Origin: Brevundimonas naejangsanensis
GTDB lineage: Bacteria > Pseudomonadota > Alphaproteobacteria > Caulobacterales > Caulobacteraceae
Assembly: GCF_003627995.1 (NCBI RefSeq)
Contig: NZ_CP032707.1
Location: forward strand, 2,656,501 to 2,720,500
Reading direction: 5' to 3'
Length of the DNA stretch: 64,000 nucleotides
The translations under genes and the position numbers were made by a program. The notes below the pieces were generated by a model, which was given only the letters and a program-made list of their open reading frames with translations, was not told the DNA's origin and did not search any database. Of this stretch, positions 46,438 through 54,728 are shown one piece after another. Position 1 is the first letter of the stretch. Each line of letters opens with the position of its first letter.

Positions 46438-47381
46438 CCCGCGCCATCGACGTCAGGGGCCTGAACAAGTCGTTCGGCGACAAGCATGTGGTGCGCGACG
46501 TGACCATCGCCGTCGACGAAGGACGGATCACCGGCTTCCTGGGTCCCAACGGCTCGGGCAAGACGACGACCCTGCGTCTGCTATGCGGCCTGCTGACGCC
46601 GGACAGCGGCGAGGGCGAGGTGCTGGGGCTGAACTTCCGCACGGAAAGCGCCGGGATCAAGCGGCAGACCGGCTATATGACGCAGCGGTTCTCGCTTTAT
46701 GACGACATGACGATCAGCGAAAACCTGACCTTCGTGGCCCGGGTCTATGGCCTGGACGACCGGGCCGGCCGGGTGGATCGCGCGCTTGCGCGGCTGGGTC
46801 TGGCGGATCGACGCCATCAGCTGGCGGGGGCCTTGTCGGGCGGCTGGAAGCAACGGCTGGCCCTGGCTGCGGCCACCCTGCACGAACCGCGCCTGCTGCT
46901 TCTGGACGAGCCGACCGCCGGGGTCGACCCCAAGGCGCGCCGCGAGTTCTGGGACGAGATCCACGAACTGGCCGCCGCCGGCCTCACCGTCCTGGTCTCG
47001 ACCCACTACATGGACGAGGCCGAGCGATGCCATGACATCGGCTACATCCTGCACGGCGAGCTGATCGCGCGTGGAACCGGCCGGCAGATCGTCGACGCAT
47101 CGCGCCTCATCACCTTCAACGGCGAAGGTCCCGACATCGATCGGCTGGCGCACAAGCTCTCGACCCAGGCGGGCGTGATCAGCGCCTCCGCCTTCGGCGC
47201 CGCCGTCCACGTCAGCGGCCTGGACCGCGCCGCGCTGGAGAAGGCCATCCAGCCCTACCGACAGCCACCCTACCGATGGACCGAGGTCGCGCCCTCGCTG
47301 GAGGACGTCTTCATCCAGTTGATGGGCGATCCCCGCAATGAGAGGCCTGAAGACCGGACTGAGGACCCGCGCTTGTCATGA
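46434..47381 (+). CDS. ABC exporter ATP-binding protein
   Basis: Single nucleotide-binding domain of 315 residues. Walker A is GPNGSGKTTT near residue 40, the Q loop is MTQRFSLYDDMT, the signature is LSGGWKQRLALAAA, Walker B is LLLLDEPTAGVDP, and the H-loop histidine is in VSTHYMDEA. A C-terminal extension (~75 residues) resembles YbhF/DrrA-type drug exporters. An open frame continues far upstream of 46434 but runs through the adaptor gene out of register, so the real start is the ATG overlapping the adaptor stop. It also overlaps the permease start by four bases (ATGA). Confidence 0.94.
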   Translation: MTRAIDVRGLNKSFGDKHVVRDVTIAVDEGRITGFLGPNGSGKTTTLRLLCGLLTPDSGEGEVLGLNFRTESAGIKRQTGYMTQRFSLYDDMTISENLTFVARVYGLDDRAGRVDRALARLGLADRRHQLAGALSGGWKQRLALAAATLHEPRLLLLDEPTAGVDPKARREFWDEIHELAAAGLTVLVSTHYMDEAERCHDIGYILHGELIARGTGRQIVDASRLITFNGEGPDIDRLAHKLSTQAGVISASAFGAAVHVSGLDRAALEKAIQPYRQPPYRWTEVAPSLEDVFIQLMGDPRNERPEDRTEDPRLS

Positions 47382-48514
47382 CCGGCGCCCTGCTCAGAAT
47401 CTACGCTGTCCTGTCCAAGGAGTTCACCCAGCTCAGCCGGGACCGGATCACCTACGCCATGATCCTGATGATGCCGCTCGTGCAGTTGCTGCTGTTCGGC
47501 TACGCAATCAACACGGACCCGCGGCACCTGCCGGCGGCCGTCTTCTCCAGCGACCACAGCGCCATGGCCGGTTCCGTCATCGCGGCGATGGAAAGGACCA
47601 GCTACGTCGACGTGCGCTACCTTCCCCGCTCCGAAGGCGAGATGGACGACCTGCTGCGACGCGGCCAGGTGATGCTGGGACTGACCATCCCGCCGGATTT
47701 CACCGAACGGGTGCTGAGAGGCGACAAGGCGCAGGTTCTGGCCGAGGTGGACGCCTCGGATCCCGTGTCCGCCGCCGGCGCGCTGGGAGCCGTCGCCGCC
47801 CTGCCCGACAGCGCACTTGACCGGCAACTGGTCGGCGCAGCCGCGCGGCCGTCGCCCGCCCCGCCTTTCGAGGTCGTGGTCCACCGCCTCTACAATCCCG
47901 AGAACCTCACCGCCTACAACATCGTCCCGGGCCTTCTGGGAACCATCCTGTCGATGACCCTGGTGATGATGACCGCCATGGCCGTCACCCGCGAACGCGA
48001 GCGCGGCACGATGGAGGCCCTGCTCTCGACCCCGGCCACGCCGATCGAGATCATGATCGGCAAGCTCACGCCCTATGTCCTGGTCGGCGTCATCCAGACC
48101 ACGGTCATCCTGTCGGTGGCGCGTTTCCTGTTTCACGTCCCCATGGCCCAGACCTTGGCCGGGTGGATCGCGCTGACCTGCGGCGTGGCCCTGTTCATCA
48201 TCGGCAATCTGGCGCTCGGCTACCTGATCTCGACCCTGGCCAAGAGCCAGCTTCAGGCCATGCAGATGTCCTTCTTCTACATGATGCCGTCGATCTTCCT
48301 GTCCGGGTTCGCCTTTCCCTTCTACGGCCTGCCGCAGTGGGCCCAGCACATCGGCAACATCCTGCCCGTCACCCATTTCCTGAGGATCGTGCGCGGCGCC
48401 CTGCTCAAGCAGCAGATTCTGTCCGACATGGGGTCCAATCTTCTGGCCCTGGGGTTGTTCGTCCTGATTATTTCCGGCCTGGCCCTGGCCCGCTCCCGCA
48501 CGACGCTGGACTGA
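47378..48514 (+). CDS. ABC exporter permease (ABC-2 type, YhhJ/YbhR-like)
   Basis: Inner-membrane permease of 378 residues. An N-terminal helix (about 26-45) with KEFTQLSRDR before it is followed by a large extracytoplasmic domain (about 50-175) and five C-terminal helices. Those include the family segment 'ERERGTMEALLSTPATPIEIMIGK' and 'GNILPVTHFLRIVRGALLK' (in part). A single permease gene suggests a homodimeric channel, unlike YbhFSR, which has two. It ends the four-gene operon. Substrates of relatives include drugs and lipids; here it is unknown. Confidence 0.93.
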   Translation: MTGALLRIYAVLSKEFTQLSRDRITYAMILMMPLVQLLLFGYAINTDPRHLPAAVFSSDHSAMAGSVIAAMERTSYVDVRYLPRSEGEMDDLLRRGQVMLGLTIPPDFTERVLRGDKAQVLAEVDASDPVSAAGALGAVAALPDSALDRQLVGAAARPSPAPPFEVVVHRLYNPENLTAYNIVPGLLGTILSMTLVMMTAMAVTRERERGTMEALLSTPATPIEIMIGKLTPYVLVGVIQTTVILSVARFLFHVPMAQTLAGWIALTCGVALFIIGNLALGYLISTLAKSQLQAMQMSFFYMMPSIFLSGFAFPFYGLPQWAQHIGNILPVTHFLRIVRGALLKQQILSDMGSNLLALGLFVLIISGLALARSRTTLD

Positions 48515-48639
48515 CGGTCGCCAGCCAGGCCCTTCCGGCCTCCCGCCGTTGCGCATTGACAAATGGCCGACGGGAGCGCTCGCTCGATAACGGAGTTCCG
48601 TGATTCACGCCGTAGGCGCCTAACCGGAGGACCTTCGCA

Positions 48640-49341
48640 TTGTCCGCTCAAGCCGATTTCCACGAGACCCGGGCGCCTTCAGCTCCCTTTCTCGACCTGG
48701 GCGCGCTGGACGAGGCCCTGGCTTCGAACGAGCCCTACCAGCATCTTCTGATCCCCAGCTTCCTGACGCCGGGCGCTGCCGAACGGCTGGCGGCCGACTA
48801 TCCCGACATCAATGTATCGGGGTTCGTGACCCTGGAGTCTGACACCCTTTCGCCGGCCTTCGCCGCCTTGATCGAGGAATTGAAGGGGCCGGAGCTGACC
48901 GAACGGCTGTCGAAGAAGTTCGGGCGGGACATGCATGCCTTTCCACGCCTGGTGACGGTGCGTCGCTGGTCACAGGCCAAGGAGGGCCATATTCACACCG
49001 ACTCCGAGCGCAAGGTGATGACCATGCTGCTCTATCTCAACGAAGATTGGGGCGACACGTCCGGCGGGTGTCTGCGGGTCCTCTATGACGGCAAGAATTT
49101 CGAGCCCTACGCCCTCGAGGTGCCGCCGCTGAACGGGACGGCCTTCGCCTTTACGCGCTCCGAGAAGTCCTGGCACGGCCACCTGCCTTTCGCGGGCGAG
49201 CGCCGCGTGGTCCAGGTCACCTGGTTGCGGGACGCCGAGGCGATGAACCGCAAAATGTCGAACAATCACCTTCACCAGCGCCTGAAACGCCTGTTCGGAC
49301 GCATCCGGTCGCCGCGGCGTTCGGCCGCCATGCCGGGCTGA
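48640..49341 (+). CDS. 2-oxoglutarate/Fe(II)-dependent oxygenase (prolyl 4-hydroxylase-like)
   Basis: Non-haem iron oxygenase of 233 residues with a double-stranded beta-helix core. The metal triad is visible as H-x-D in GHIHTDSERKV and the distal histidine in KSWHGHLPF. The arginine that holds 2-oxoglutarate is in AGERRVVQVTW. It begins at a TTG with GGAGG nine bases upstream (48626-48630). The substrate is unknown; such proteins hydroxylate proteins, amino acids or lipids, often next to surface or polysaccharide genes. Its 3' end abuts a gene remnant, so the region after it has been rearranged. Confidence 0.87.
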   Translation: MSAQADFHETRAPSAPFLDLGALDEALASNEPYQHLLIPSFLTPGAAERLAADYPDINVSGFVTLESDTLSPAFAALIEELKGPELTERLSKKFGRDMHAFPRLVTVRRWSQAKEGHIHTDSERKVMTMLLYLNEDWGDTSGGCLRVLYDGKNFEPYALEVPPLNGTAFAFTRSEKSWHGHLPFAGERRVVQVTWLRDAEAMNRKMSNNHLHQRLKRLFGRIRSPRRSAAMPG

Positions 49342-49342
49342 A

Positions 49343-49642
49343 CCGGACGCCGCCGCCCAGCGCAGCACCGACGCCACGTCGGAAATTTACAACTATCCCA
49401 TCGCCCGCCCATGGGGTCCGATGTGGGGGCCGCGATGGCGCTACAATAACGGCCTCGGCGCCTGGCGCACCTGGGATCCGTGGTATTCAGACCCCTTCTT
49501 CGACGTCGCGCAGGCCACCCAATACGAGGCGTCCGCCGAAATCGTCATGGGACATGGCGCCAAGCCGGCGAACGATCCTCGTGCCTTCGATGCGCGCAGC
49601 CTGATGGCGGCCCTGTCCGGCCAGATCGTGCGCCCCCGCTGA
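49343..49642 (+). pseudogene. C-terminal remnant of a DUF4136-like lipoprotein gene
   Basis: Reading in the frame of 49421 gives an open stretch with no ribosome site, no signal peptide and no natural start. The aromatic-rich part (WRYNNGLGAWRTWDPWY, FFDV) and the final QYEASAEIVMGHGAKP and FDARSLMAALSGQI match the C-terminal half of DUF4136 proteins, which are normally ~180 residues with an N-terminal lipobox. The N-terminal half is missing and the frame begins right at the end of the oxygenase gene. This points to a deletion that joined the two. It was probably a cell-envelope lipoprotein. Confidence 0.7.
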
Positions 49643-49756
49643 TCGCCGTCAATCGTCCTGGAGTCCTTCCCATGCGCACGACGGCGAAGTCCGTCACGGC
49701 CGCTGGGGCGGCAGGCGCATCCCGGCGGCGCTGGCCGTGATCCCTGCCGGGCCGTC

Positions 49757-50305
49757 ATGAAGCCCTTCGGACCGACGACCAGCCGCATGCGCTCCGTCGT
49801 CGTGATTGCTCATCGGCTGATCGGCATCGGCCTGATCACCGGCGCCTTGATCGTGCTGTGGCTCCAGTATCGCGACCTGAATCTGGAGGCGCTCCTGGCG
49901 CAGGCCGAGCGCTGGGACGGCCTCAGGGTAGGCGCAGCCGTGGGCTTCTGCATCATCGGCTTCCTGCTGCTCGGCCTTCTCGAATGGCTGGGCCTGAACT
50001 GGAGCGGCGCCTCCATTGCGCACGGCGTTGGTCGGTTCCGTCGATCACCCACAGCCTCGGGGCCAACGTCGTGGTCGCCGCCTTCGCCCGCTCCTGGGCC
50101 TACAGGCGATCGGGCCCCTGCCGCTTCTGCCTTCCGCGACGACCACCCTCTTCGTCGCGGTTTCCTACGCCCTGGGCCTGGCTGTCATGGTCGGGTTCGG
50201 CCTAGCCGGCGCCGGCGAGGCGGACATCAAGGCGGCGGGGCTGGATCCGGGGCTGGCCGGCCCGTTTTTCCGCGGAGCCTCGCCGCTGGCCCAGAACGGC
50301 CGAAC
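49757..50305 (+). pseudogene. Decayed membrane-protein gene (MprF/UPF0104-like), multiple frameshifts
   Basis: Pieces of one hydrophobic protein lie in three frames. Frame of 49757: helix region IGLITGALIVLWLQYRDLNL and VGFCIIGFLLLGLLEW. Then a shift near 50014 to LRTALVGSV. A shift near 50040 gives ITHSLGANVVVAAFARSWAYR, and a shift near 50105 gives LPLLPSATTTLFVAVSYALG and more. In order they read like the N-terminal membrane domain of lysylphosphatidylglycerol synthase/UPF0104 proteins. At least three frameshifts make expression impossible. The open frame continues by chance into the SDR gene. The bases from 50306 to 50467 hold nothing I recognise. Confidence 0.65.
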
Positions 50306-50467
50306 GATCGCTATACGTCTCAGGCCCCGAGCCTGGCTCGCCTTCGCCTGCGCGGTGCGCTTCTACCCCTCTCAGGCGAGGGTGTGGTCGGACCCGCCCC
50401 GCTATCGCCGGGAACGCTCATGGCAGAAGGCGGTTTCGGGCGGGGAGGATCGAAACAGGATACCGCC

Positions 50468-51235
50468 ATGCAACGCCTGAAACACAAGGTCGCCGTCGTG
50501 ACCGGAGCCGCCATGGGCCTGGGCCACGCGATCGCCGCGCGAATGGCCGAAGAGGGCGCATCGGTTGCGCTTCTCGACCTGCTCGAGGATGAGGCGCGCG
50601 CGGCCGCGGTCGAGTTGGCCAGCCGCGGCCTCGAGTGCGAAGGCTGGGCCTGCGACGTGTCCAGCGAGCGCTCGGTCGAGGCGGCCATGGCGGCTGCGGT
50701 CGCCCGCTTCGGGCGGCTCGACATTCTGGTGAACAATGCAGGCGTCTCGGGCGTCGACAAACCCACGCACGAGGTCACCGAAGCTGAGTGGGACTGGGTT
50801 CAGGCCGTCAACGTCAAGGGCGTCTTTTTCGGCGTCAAACACGCCGTGCCGCATCTGCGGCGGGCCGGCGGCGGGTCAATCATCAATCTGTCCTCGATAT
50901 ACGGGTTGATCGGAGGCGCGGACGTGCCGCCCTATCACGCGTCCAAGGGCGCCGTCCGGCTGATGACCAAGACCGACGCCCTGCTCTACGCGTCGGACCG
51001 CATCCGGGTGAACTCCATCCATCCCGGCTTCATCTGGACCCCCATGGTGGAGCGCCACCTGGCGCGCCAGGCCGATCCCGAAGCGGCGCGAGAAGCGGCG
51101 GCGGCGCTGCACCCGCTGGGCCATATGGGCGATCCAGACGACATCGCCTGGGGCGCGGTCTATCTCGCGTCCGACGAGGCGAAATTCGTCACGGGCTCCG
51201 AGCTCGTCATCGACGGCGGCTACACCGCCCGCTGA
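50468..51235 (+). CDS. Short-chain dehydrogenase/reductase (SDR), classical type
   Basis: NAD(P)-dependent oxidoreductase of 255 residues. The cofactor loop is TGAAMGLGHAIA (TGxxxGxG), with an acidic residue after beta-2 (LLDL) suggesting NAD preference. The NNAG motif is ILVNNAGVSG. The catalytic S-Y-K is in LSSIYG and YHASKGAVRL, and the C-terminal substrate region has HPGFIWTPMV. The real start is ATG 50468 with AGGA seven bases upstream; the open frame before it belongs to a pseudogene. Relatives act on hydroxysteroids or cyclic alcohols; the substrate here is unknown. It is the last intact gene of the accessory block. Confidence 0.9.
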   Translation: MQRLKHKVAVVTGAAMGLGHAIAARMAEEGASVALLDLLEDEARAAAVELASRGLECEGWACDVSSERSVEAAMAAAVARFGRLDILVNNAGVSGVDKPTHEVTEAEWDWVQAVNVKGVFFGVKHAVPHLRRAGGGSIINLSSIYGLIGGADVPPYHASKGAVRLMTKTDALLYASDRIRVNSIHPGFIWTPMVERHLARQADPEAAREAAAALHPLGHMGDPDDIAWGAVYLASDEAKFVTGSELVIDGGYTAR

Positions 51236-51256
51236 GGCCGCTGTCCAAGAAAAAAT

Positions 51257-51278
51257 GCCCGGCGCAGTGGCGCCGGGC
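51257..51278 (-). terminator. Intrinsic terminator, minus strand
   Basis: Perfect 9-bp GC stem (51257-51265 with 51270-51278) with an AGTG loop. On the minus strand it is followed by ATTTTTTC. It lies about 95 bases beyond the stop of the Ig-like lipoprotein gene, and 60-80 bases from the CtrA-type box, so it could end either transcript. Confidence 0.8.
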
Positions 51279-51344
51279 TGAAGTCATTCGGTGATGGTGG
51301 GTGTCCTCGAAGAAAGAAGACGCTCCGTTGATCAACTGGTTTGG

Positions 51345-51359
51345 TTAACGCGCCATTAA
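51345..51359. promoter_or_regulatory. Perfect CtrA-type box (TTAA-N7-TTAA) in a convergent intergenic gap
   Basis: TTAA at 51345-51348 and 51356-51359 with exactly seven bases between, the consensus for CtrA binding in Caulobacterales. Neither neighbouring gene starts here: the SDR gene ends at 51235 and the lipoprotein gene ends at 51373. Confidence 0.55.
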
Positions 51360-51372
51360 CGCTAATCCGAGA

Positions 51373-52128
51373 TCAGGCGTTTTCATCCGGGAACCAGCTG
51401 GTCTGGCGCGCCGCGCCGGACAAGACGCGCGTGACCCGCCAGCCCCCGCCCGCACGTTCGGCTCGGTCGGCGGGGGCGCCGGGTCCCGGATATCGGAAAG
51501 CACGCCCCCCGACGCCGATCTCGACCGAAATGTCGCCTACGCCCGGAACCACGGCAATCCAGCGCCCCCTCGCGTCCGTCACGGCGTGGACGACATCGCT
51601 TCCGGCGCGCACCGCGACACGCTCCCCAGGCGCGGCCCGTCCCGAGGCGGTCAGCCCCCGCCCGTCTCCGTCCACGGCGTCCAGCGCGGGCCCTGGCGTC
51701 AGTCGCAGGCTCGGCTCGCCGTCGATCAACAGCGCAGCCAGTTCCCCGCCTTCTCCGGCCAGCAGCAGCCGCTGCGGCCCCGGCGTGGTCGACTGGCCGA
51801 TCTGGATTTCCGGCGTCAGCACCTGACCGAGCGCCGCGGCGCCGATGTGAAGTTCAAAGAGTCCGCGCGAATCGGCGCCCGCCGCCATGGCGGCGCCGTC
51901 CCCGCCGCTCAGGATAACCCGGGCGCCGGGGGCGGCCTCGCCGCGCACCAAGGCGCCGCCCGCCGCTTTAGGAACCACGCTGGCGATGCGCGGCGTGGCC
52001 ATCCAGACGCCGTCCTCGGCCTGGGCCGGCTCCGGCCCTGCGTCAGGCCGACTGGGCGCTCGGCAAGCCGAGAGCGCCGGGCCCAGCACCAGGCACAAAC
52101 TCATCAGCAGACCGATCCTTCGTTTCAT
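51373..52128 (-). CDS. Predicted lipoprotein with two Ig-like repeats, unknown function
   Basis: I do not recognise a named family. The product is ~251 residues with a signal sequence ending in a lipobox (LSAC). Two similar beta-rich repeats follow: 'GEAAPGARVILSGGDGAAMAAG..G.FEL' and 'GRAAPGERVAVRAGSDVVHAVTD..GRW'. They fit the G-x-A-x-P-G-x-x-V pattern of bacterial Ig-like or carboxypeptidase-regulatory-like domains. It is probably a surface or periplasmic adhesive or structural protein. Start is ATG 52128 or ATG 52140; neither has a strong ribosome site. A T-run terminator lies 95 bases downstream. Confidence 0.7.
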   Translation of the reverse strand: MKRRIGLLMSLCLVLGPALSACRAPSRPDAGPEPAQAEDGVWMATPRIASVVPKAAGGALVRGEAAPGARVILSGGDGAAMAAGADSRGLFELHIGAAALGQVLTPEIQIGQSTTPGPQRLLLAGEGGELAALLIDGEPSLRLTPGPALDAVDGDGRGLTASGRAAPGERVAVRAGSDVVHAVTDARGRWIAVVPGVGDISVEIGVGGRAFRYPGPGAPADRAERAGGGWRVTRVLSGAARQTSWFPDENA

Positions 52129-52217
52129 CCTGTTCCGCATCGCTATATGGCTGTCTGTCCAGATAGACGGCCACGGTCCGTCTGTCTTCCTTCGCCGCCA
52201 GAGATCCCCAAGGTCCC

Positions 52218-52823
52218 ATGTCCCTGCCCTCCGTCAACATCGCCCCTTTCGAAGGCCGATCCGTCTGCCTGTTCTGCGGTTCGTCCGACGGCACGGACCC
52301 CCGCTACATCCAGGCGGCGGCGGAGTTCGGCCAGGCCGTGGCCGAGGCGGGATGGCGATTCGTCTATGGCGGCGGCGGGGTCGGCCTGATGGGCGCCTCG
52401 GCCCGGGCGGCCCATGCGGCGGGCGGCCGTGTCGTCGGCATCATGCCCGCCTTCCTGCGCAGCCGTGAACGCCTGTTCGACGACGTGGAGACCATCGTCG
52501 TCACCTCCATGCACGAGCGCAAACAGCTCATGTACGACGAATCCGACGTCTTCGTCGTCGCGCCCGGCGGCGTCGGCACCCTGGAGGAAGTGGTGGAGCT
52601 GCTGTCCTGGAAACGCCTCGACCTGCACGCCAAACCGGTCATCTTCTTGAATCTGGACGGCTTCTGGGACGGCTTCTTCACCCTGATCGAACACACGGTC
52701 GACAAGGGGATGACGCCCGCCGATTTCCTGGACGCCTATGTCAGCGTCGATTCCGTCGAGGGGGCCATCGCGGCCATGAAATCGGCGCAGGAGACGCCTC
52801 ACTTGAAACATGATCGCCGGTAA
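52218..52823 (+). CDS. LOG family protein (TIGR00730, nucleotide 5'-monophosphate phosphoribohydrolase)
   Basis: Rossmann-fold hydrolase of 201 residues. The catalytic motif PGGVGTLEEVVE is near residue 115, and the nucleotide-binding pattern VCLFCGSSDGTD is at the N-terminus. The related plant LOG enzyme releases active cytokinin from its ribotide; bacterial members (PpnN, YvdD) cleave purine or pyrimidine nucleotides at the N-glycosidic bond. It is divergent from the Ig-like lipoprotein gene with a gap of about 90 bases. Its physiological role here is unknown. Confidence 0.92.
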   Translation: MSLPSVNIAPFEGRSVCLFCGSSDGTDPRYIQAAAEFGQAVAEAGWRFVYGGGGVGLMGASARAAHAAGGRVVGIMPAFLRSRERLFDDVETIVVTSMHERKQLMYDESDVFVVAPGGVGTLEEVVELLSWKRLDLHAKPVIFLNLDGFWDGFFTLIEHTVDKGMTPADFLDAYVSVDSVEGAIAAMKSAQETPHLKHDRR

Positions 52824-52869
52824 GTAAACGTAGGTCAGTAACGCCGATCCGTCACACGTTGGAAGCCGA

Positions 52870-52898
52870 TTGACAGTTTCCTAAAAAAACGGACTATG
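52870..52898 (+). promoter_or_regulatory. Candidate promoter of the small periplasmic protein gene
   Basis: A consensus -35 TTGACA (52870-52875), a 17-base spacer containing an A-tract, and a -10-like ACTATG (52893-52898), about 40 bases before the ATG at 52940. Seen by eye. Confidence 0.5.
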
Positions 52899-52939
52899 GC
52901 GCTGCTGGGCGTGCGCCCTACCCTTATCGGAGACTGTCC

Positions 52940-53233
52940 ATGCGTGCTCTTCTCGTCGCCGCCGTCCTGTTCGCGGCCGCTCCCGCCCTGGCCGAAGCCC
53001 CGGCCACCAGCGCCGTCCTGGCCGACGCCGCCAAGGCTCCGTCCGGCCGCGTCATCGTCGACGGCGCGACCTGGCGCTGCGAAGGCGACGCCTGCACCGC
53101 CACGGGCGGCTCCAGCCAGCCCGCGACCCGCGCCTGCCGCCGCGTCGTCGCCAAGCTGGGTCCGGTGACCAGCTTCTCCTACAAGGGCCAGGCCCTGAGC
53201 GCGGAAGAGATCGCCGCCTGCAACGCAGGCTGA
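52940..53233 (+). CDS. Small periplasmic protein (resembles the CC_3452 family)
   Basis: Product of 97 residues. A signal peptide (1-19, ending PALAEA) precedes a short mature protein with four cysteines: WRCEGDACTAT, RACRRV and the penultimate CNAG. The pairs could form disulfides in the periplasm. The pattern 'GRVIVDGATWRCEGDACTA' plus 'YKGQALSAEEIAACN' resembles small Caulobacterales/Sphingomonadales proteins labelled CC_3452 family. No function is known. A good -35/-10 promoter lies upstream and a two-way terminator follows the stop. Confidence 0.75.
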   Translation: MRALLVAAVLFAAAPALAEAPATSAVLADAAKAPSGRVIVDGATWRCEGDACTATGGSSQPATRACRRVVAKLGPVTSFSYKGQALSAEEIAACNAG

Positions 53234-53256
53234 TCCAGATTTCGATCTGAAACGAA

Positions 53257-53287
53257 AAGGGCCGCTCTCGTCATGAGAGCGGCCCTT
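53257..53287. terminator. Two-way terminator between convergent genes
   Basis: Perfect 13-bp stem (53257-53269 with 53275-53287) with a 5-base loop. The plus strand is followed by GTTCTTT and the minus strand by TTTCG, so it can serve the small periplasmic gene and gltX. Confidence 0.85.
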
Positions 53288-53309
53288 GTTCTTTGCGGCA
53301 ACGACGAGC

Positions 53310-54644
53310 TTACGCCGCCTCGCCCTTCAGACGACGCACGATGCGGTCGCGGCCGATCAGCGGCGTCATGGCGGCCATGTCCGGGCCGTGCGCCTGGCCG
53401 GTCAGGATCAGGCGCAGCGGCATGAACAGCGCCTTGCCCTTGGCGCCGGTCTTGTCCTTCACGGCCGACGTCCACGCCGACCAGGCGCCGCCGTCGATGG
53501 TCTCGGGCAGCAGCTCCAGGGCTGCGGCGGCGAAGGCGGCGTCCTCGATCACCGGGGTTACAGGGCCGGTGACGATCTTCGCCATTTCAACGACATCGCC
53601 GAACTTGTTGAGATTGCCCTTCACCGTGTTCCAGAATTCCTCGCCCAGATCGGCCCCCAGGGCCTCCAGGCGCGGCTTGGCGGCGGCGTAGTCCATGGCG
53701 TGCACCGCCTGGGCGTTCAGGCGATCCAGGTCGGCCGTGTCATAGCGCGCGGGCGAACGGCCCATCTTGGAGAAGGCGAAGCCGGCGCCCAGTTCCTCCA
53801 GCGACGCCGCCACCTCCAGATTGTCCGAGGTGCCGATCTTGCCCAGGTGGCTGGTGATGGCGATCGGCTCATAGCCGTCGGCGCGCATGTCGATGATGGC
53901 CAGCGAACCCAGGCGCTTGGACAGGGCCGAACCGTCGGCGCCGACCAGCAGCGGCATGTGGGCGAAGCCCGGAACCTTGGCGTCCAGCGCCTCGAAGATC
54001 TCGATCTGGGCGCCGGTGTTGGTGACGTGATCCTCGCCCCGGATGATGTGGGTGATCTCCATGTCGATGTCATCGACGACCGACGGCAGGGTGTAGAGGA
54101 ACAGCCCGTCCTCGCGGATCAGCACCGGGTCGGACATGGAGGCGGTGTCCACCTCGGCGTGGCCGCGCGCCAGGTCTTCCCAGGCGACGCGCTTGCCTTC
54201 CAGCTTGAAGCGCCAGTGCGGGCGGCGGCCCTCGGCCTCCAGGGCGGCCTTCTCGGCCTCGGTCAGCGACAGGGCGGCGCGGTCATAGACGGGCGGCAGG
54301 CCGCGCGACAGCTGCACCTTACGGCGGCGGTCGAGTTCGTCGGCGGTTTCGTAGCAGGGGTAGAGCCGGCCCGCGGCCTTCAGCTTGGCGGCGGCCTCTT
54401 CATAGCGGTCGAACCGCTTGGATTGGTTGTAGCGCTCGTCCCAGGTCAGGCCGAGCCACTTCAGGTCGATCTCGATGTTGTCTTCCGACTCCTTGGTCGA
54501 GCGGACCAGGTCGGTGTCGTCGATGCGCAGGACGAAGCTGCCGCCCTGCCCCTTGGCGAACAGCCAGTTCACCAGGGCGGTGCGGACATTGCCGACGTGC
54601 AGCTTACCCGTGGGCGACGGGGCGAAACGAACCTTGACGGACAT
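53310..54644 (-). CDS. gltX: Glutamate-tRNA ligase (shorter class)
   Basis: Class I aminoacyl-tRNA synthetase of 444 residues charging tRNA-Glu. The HIGH-equivalent is PSPTGKLHVGN near residues 9-19. The KMSKS-equivalent is ALSKRLGS near 238. Further signatures are LRIDDTD and IRGEDHVTNT. The length and the SKRLGS variant match the second GltX type found in alphaproteobacteria, which often carry two paralogues; the other was not seen here. The C-terminal ~150 residues form the anticodon-binding region. It lies downstream of dksA on the same strand with an 84-base gap. Confidence 0.95.
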   Translation of the reverse strand: MSVKVRFAPSPTGKLHVGNVRTALVNWLFAKGQGGSFVLRIDDTDLVRSTKESEDNIEIDLKWLGLTWDERYNQSKRFDRYEEAAAKLKAAGRLYPCYETADELDRRRKVQLSRGLPPVYDRAALSLTEAEKAALEAEGRRPHWRFKLEGKRVAWEDLARGHAEVDTASMSDPVLIREDGLFLYTLPSVVDDIDMEITHIIRGEDHVTNTGAQIEIFEALDAKVPGFAHMPLLVGADGSALSKRLGSLAIIDMRADGYEPIAITSHLGKIGTSDNLEVAASLEELGAGFAFSKMGRSPARYDTADLDRLNAQAVHAMDYAAAKPRLEALGADLGEEFWNTVKGNLNKFGDVVEMAKIVTGPVTPVIEDAAFAAAALELLPETIDGGAWSAWTSAVKDKTGAKGKALFMPLRLILTGQAHGPDMAAMTPLIGRDRIVRRLKGEAA

Positions 54645-54728
54645 GGGGGATCAACGACCTCGATAGGAAGGCGGCTTGGTCGCGCCGCCGTCCCTTCAAG
54701 TCAAGCCGATCCGCCCAATCAGATGCTG

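Noticed and set aside
48556..48591. TTGACA and GATAAC before the oxygenase gene as promoter
   Set aside because: Spacing of 24 bases is too long for a normal sigma factor promoter.
49421..49642. 73-codon ORF as a complete small gene
   Set aside because: Its sequence matches the C-terminal part of a larger family, with no start signal; called as a remnant.
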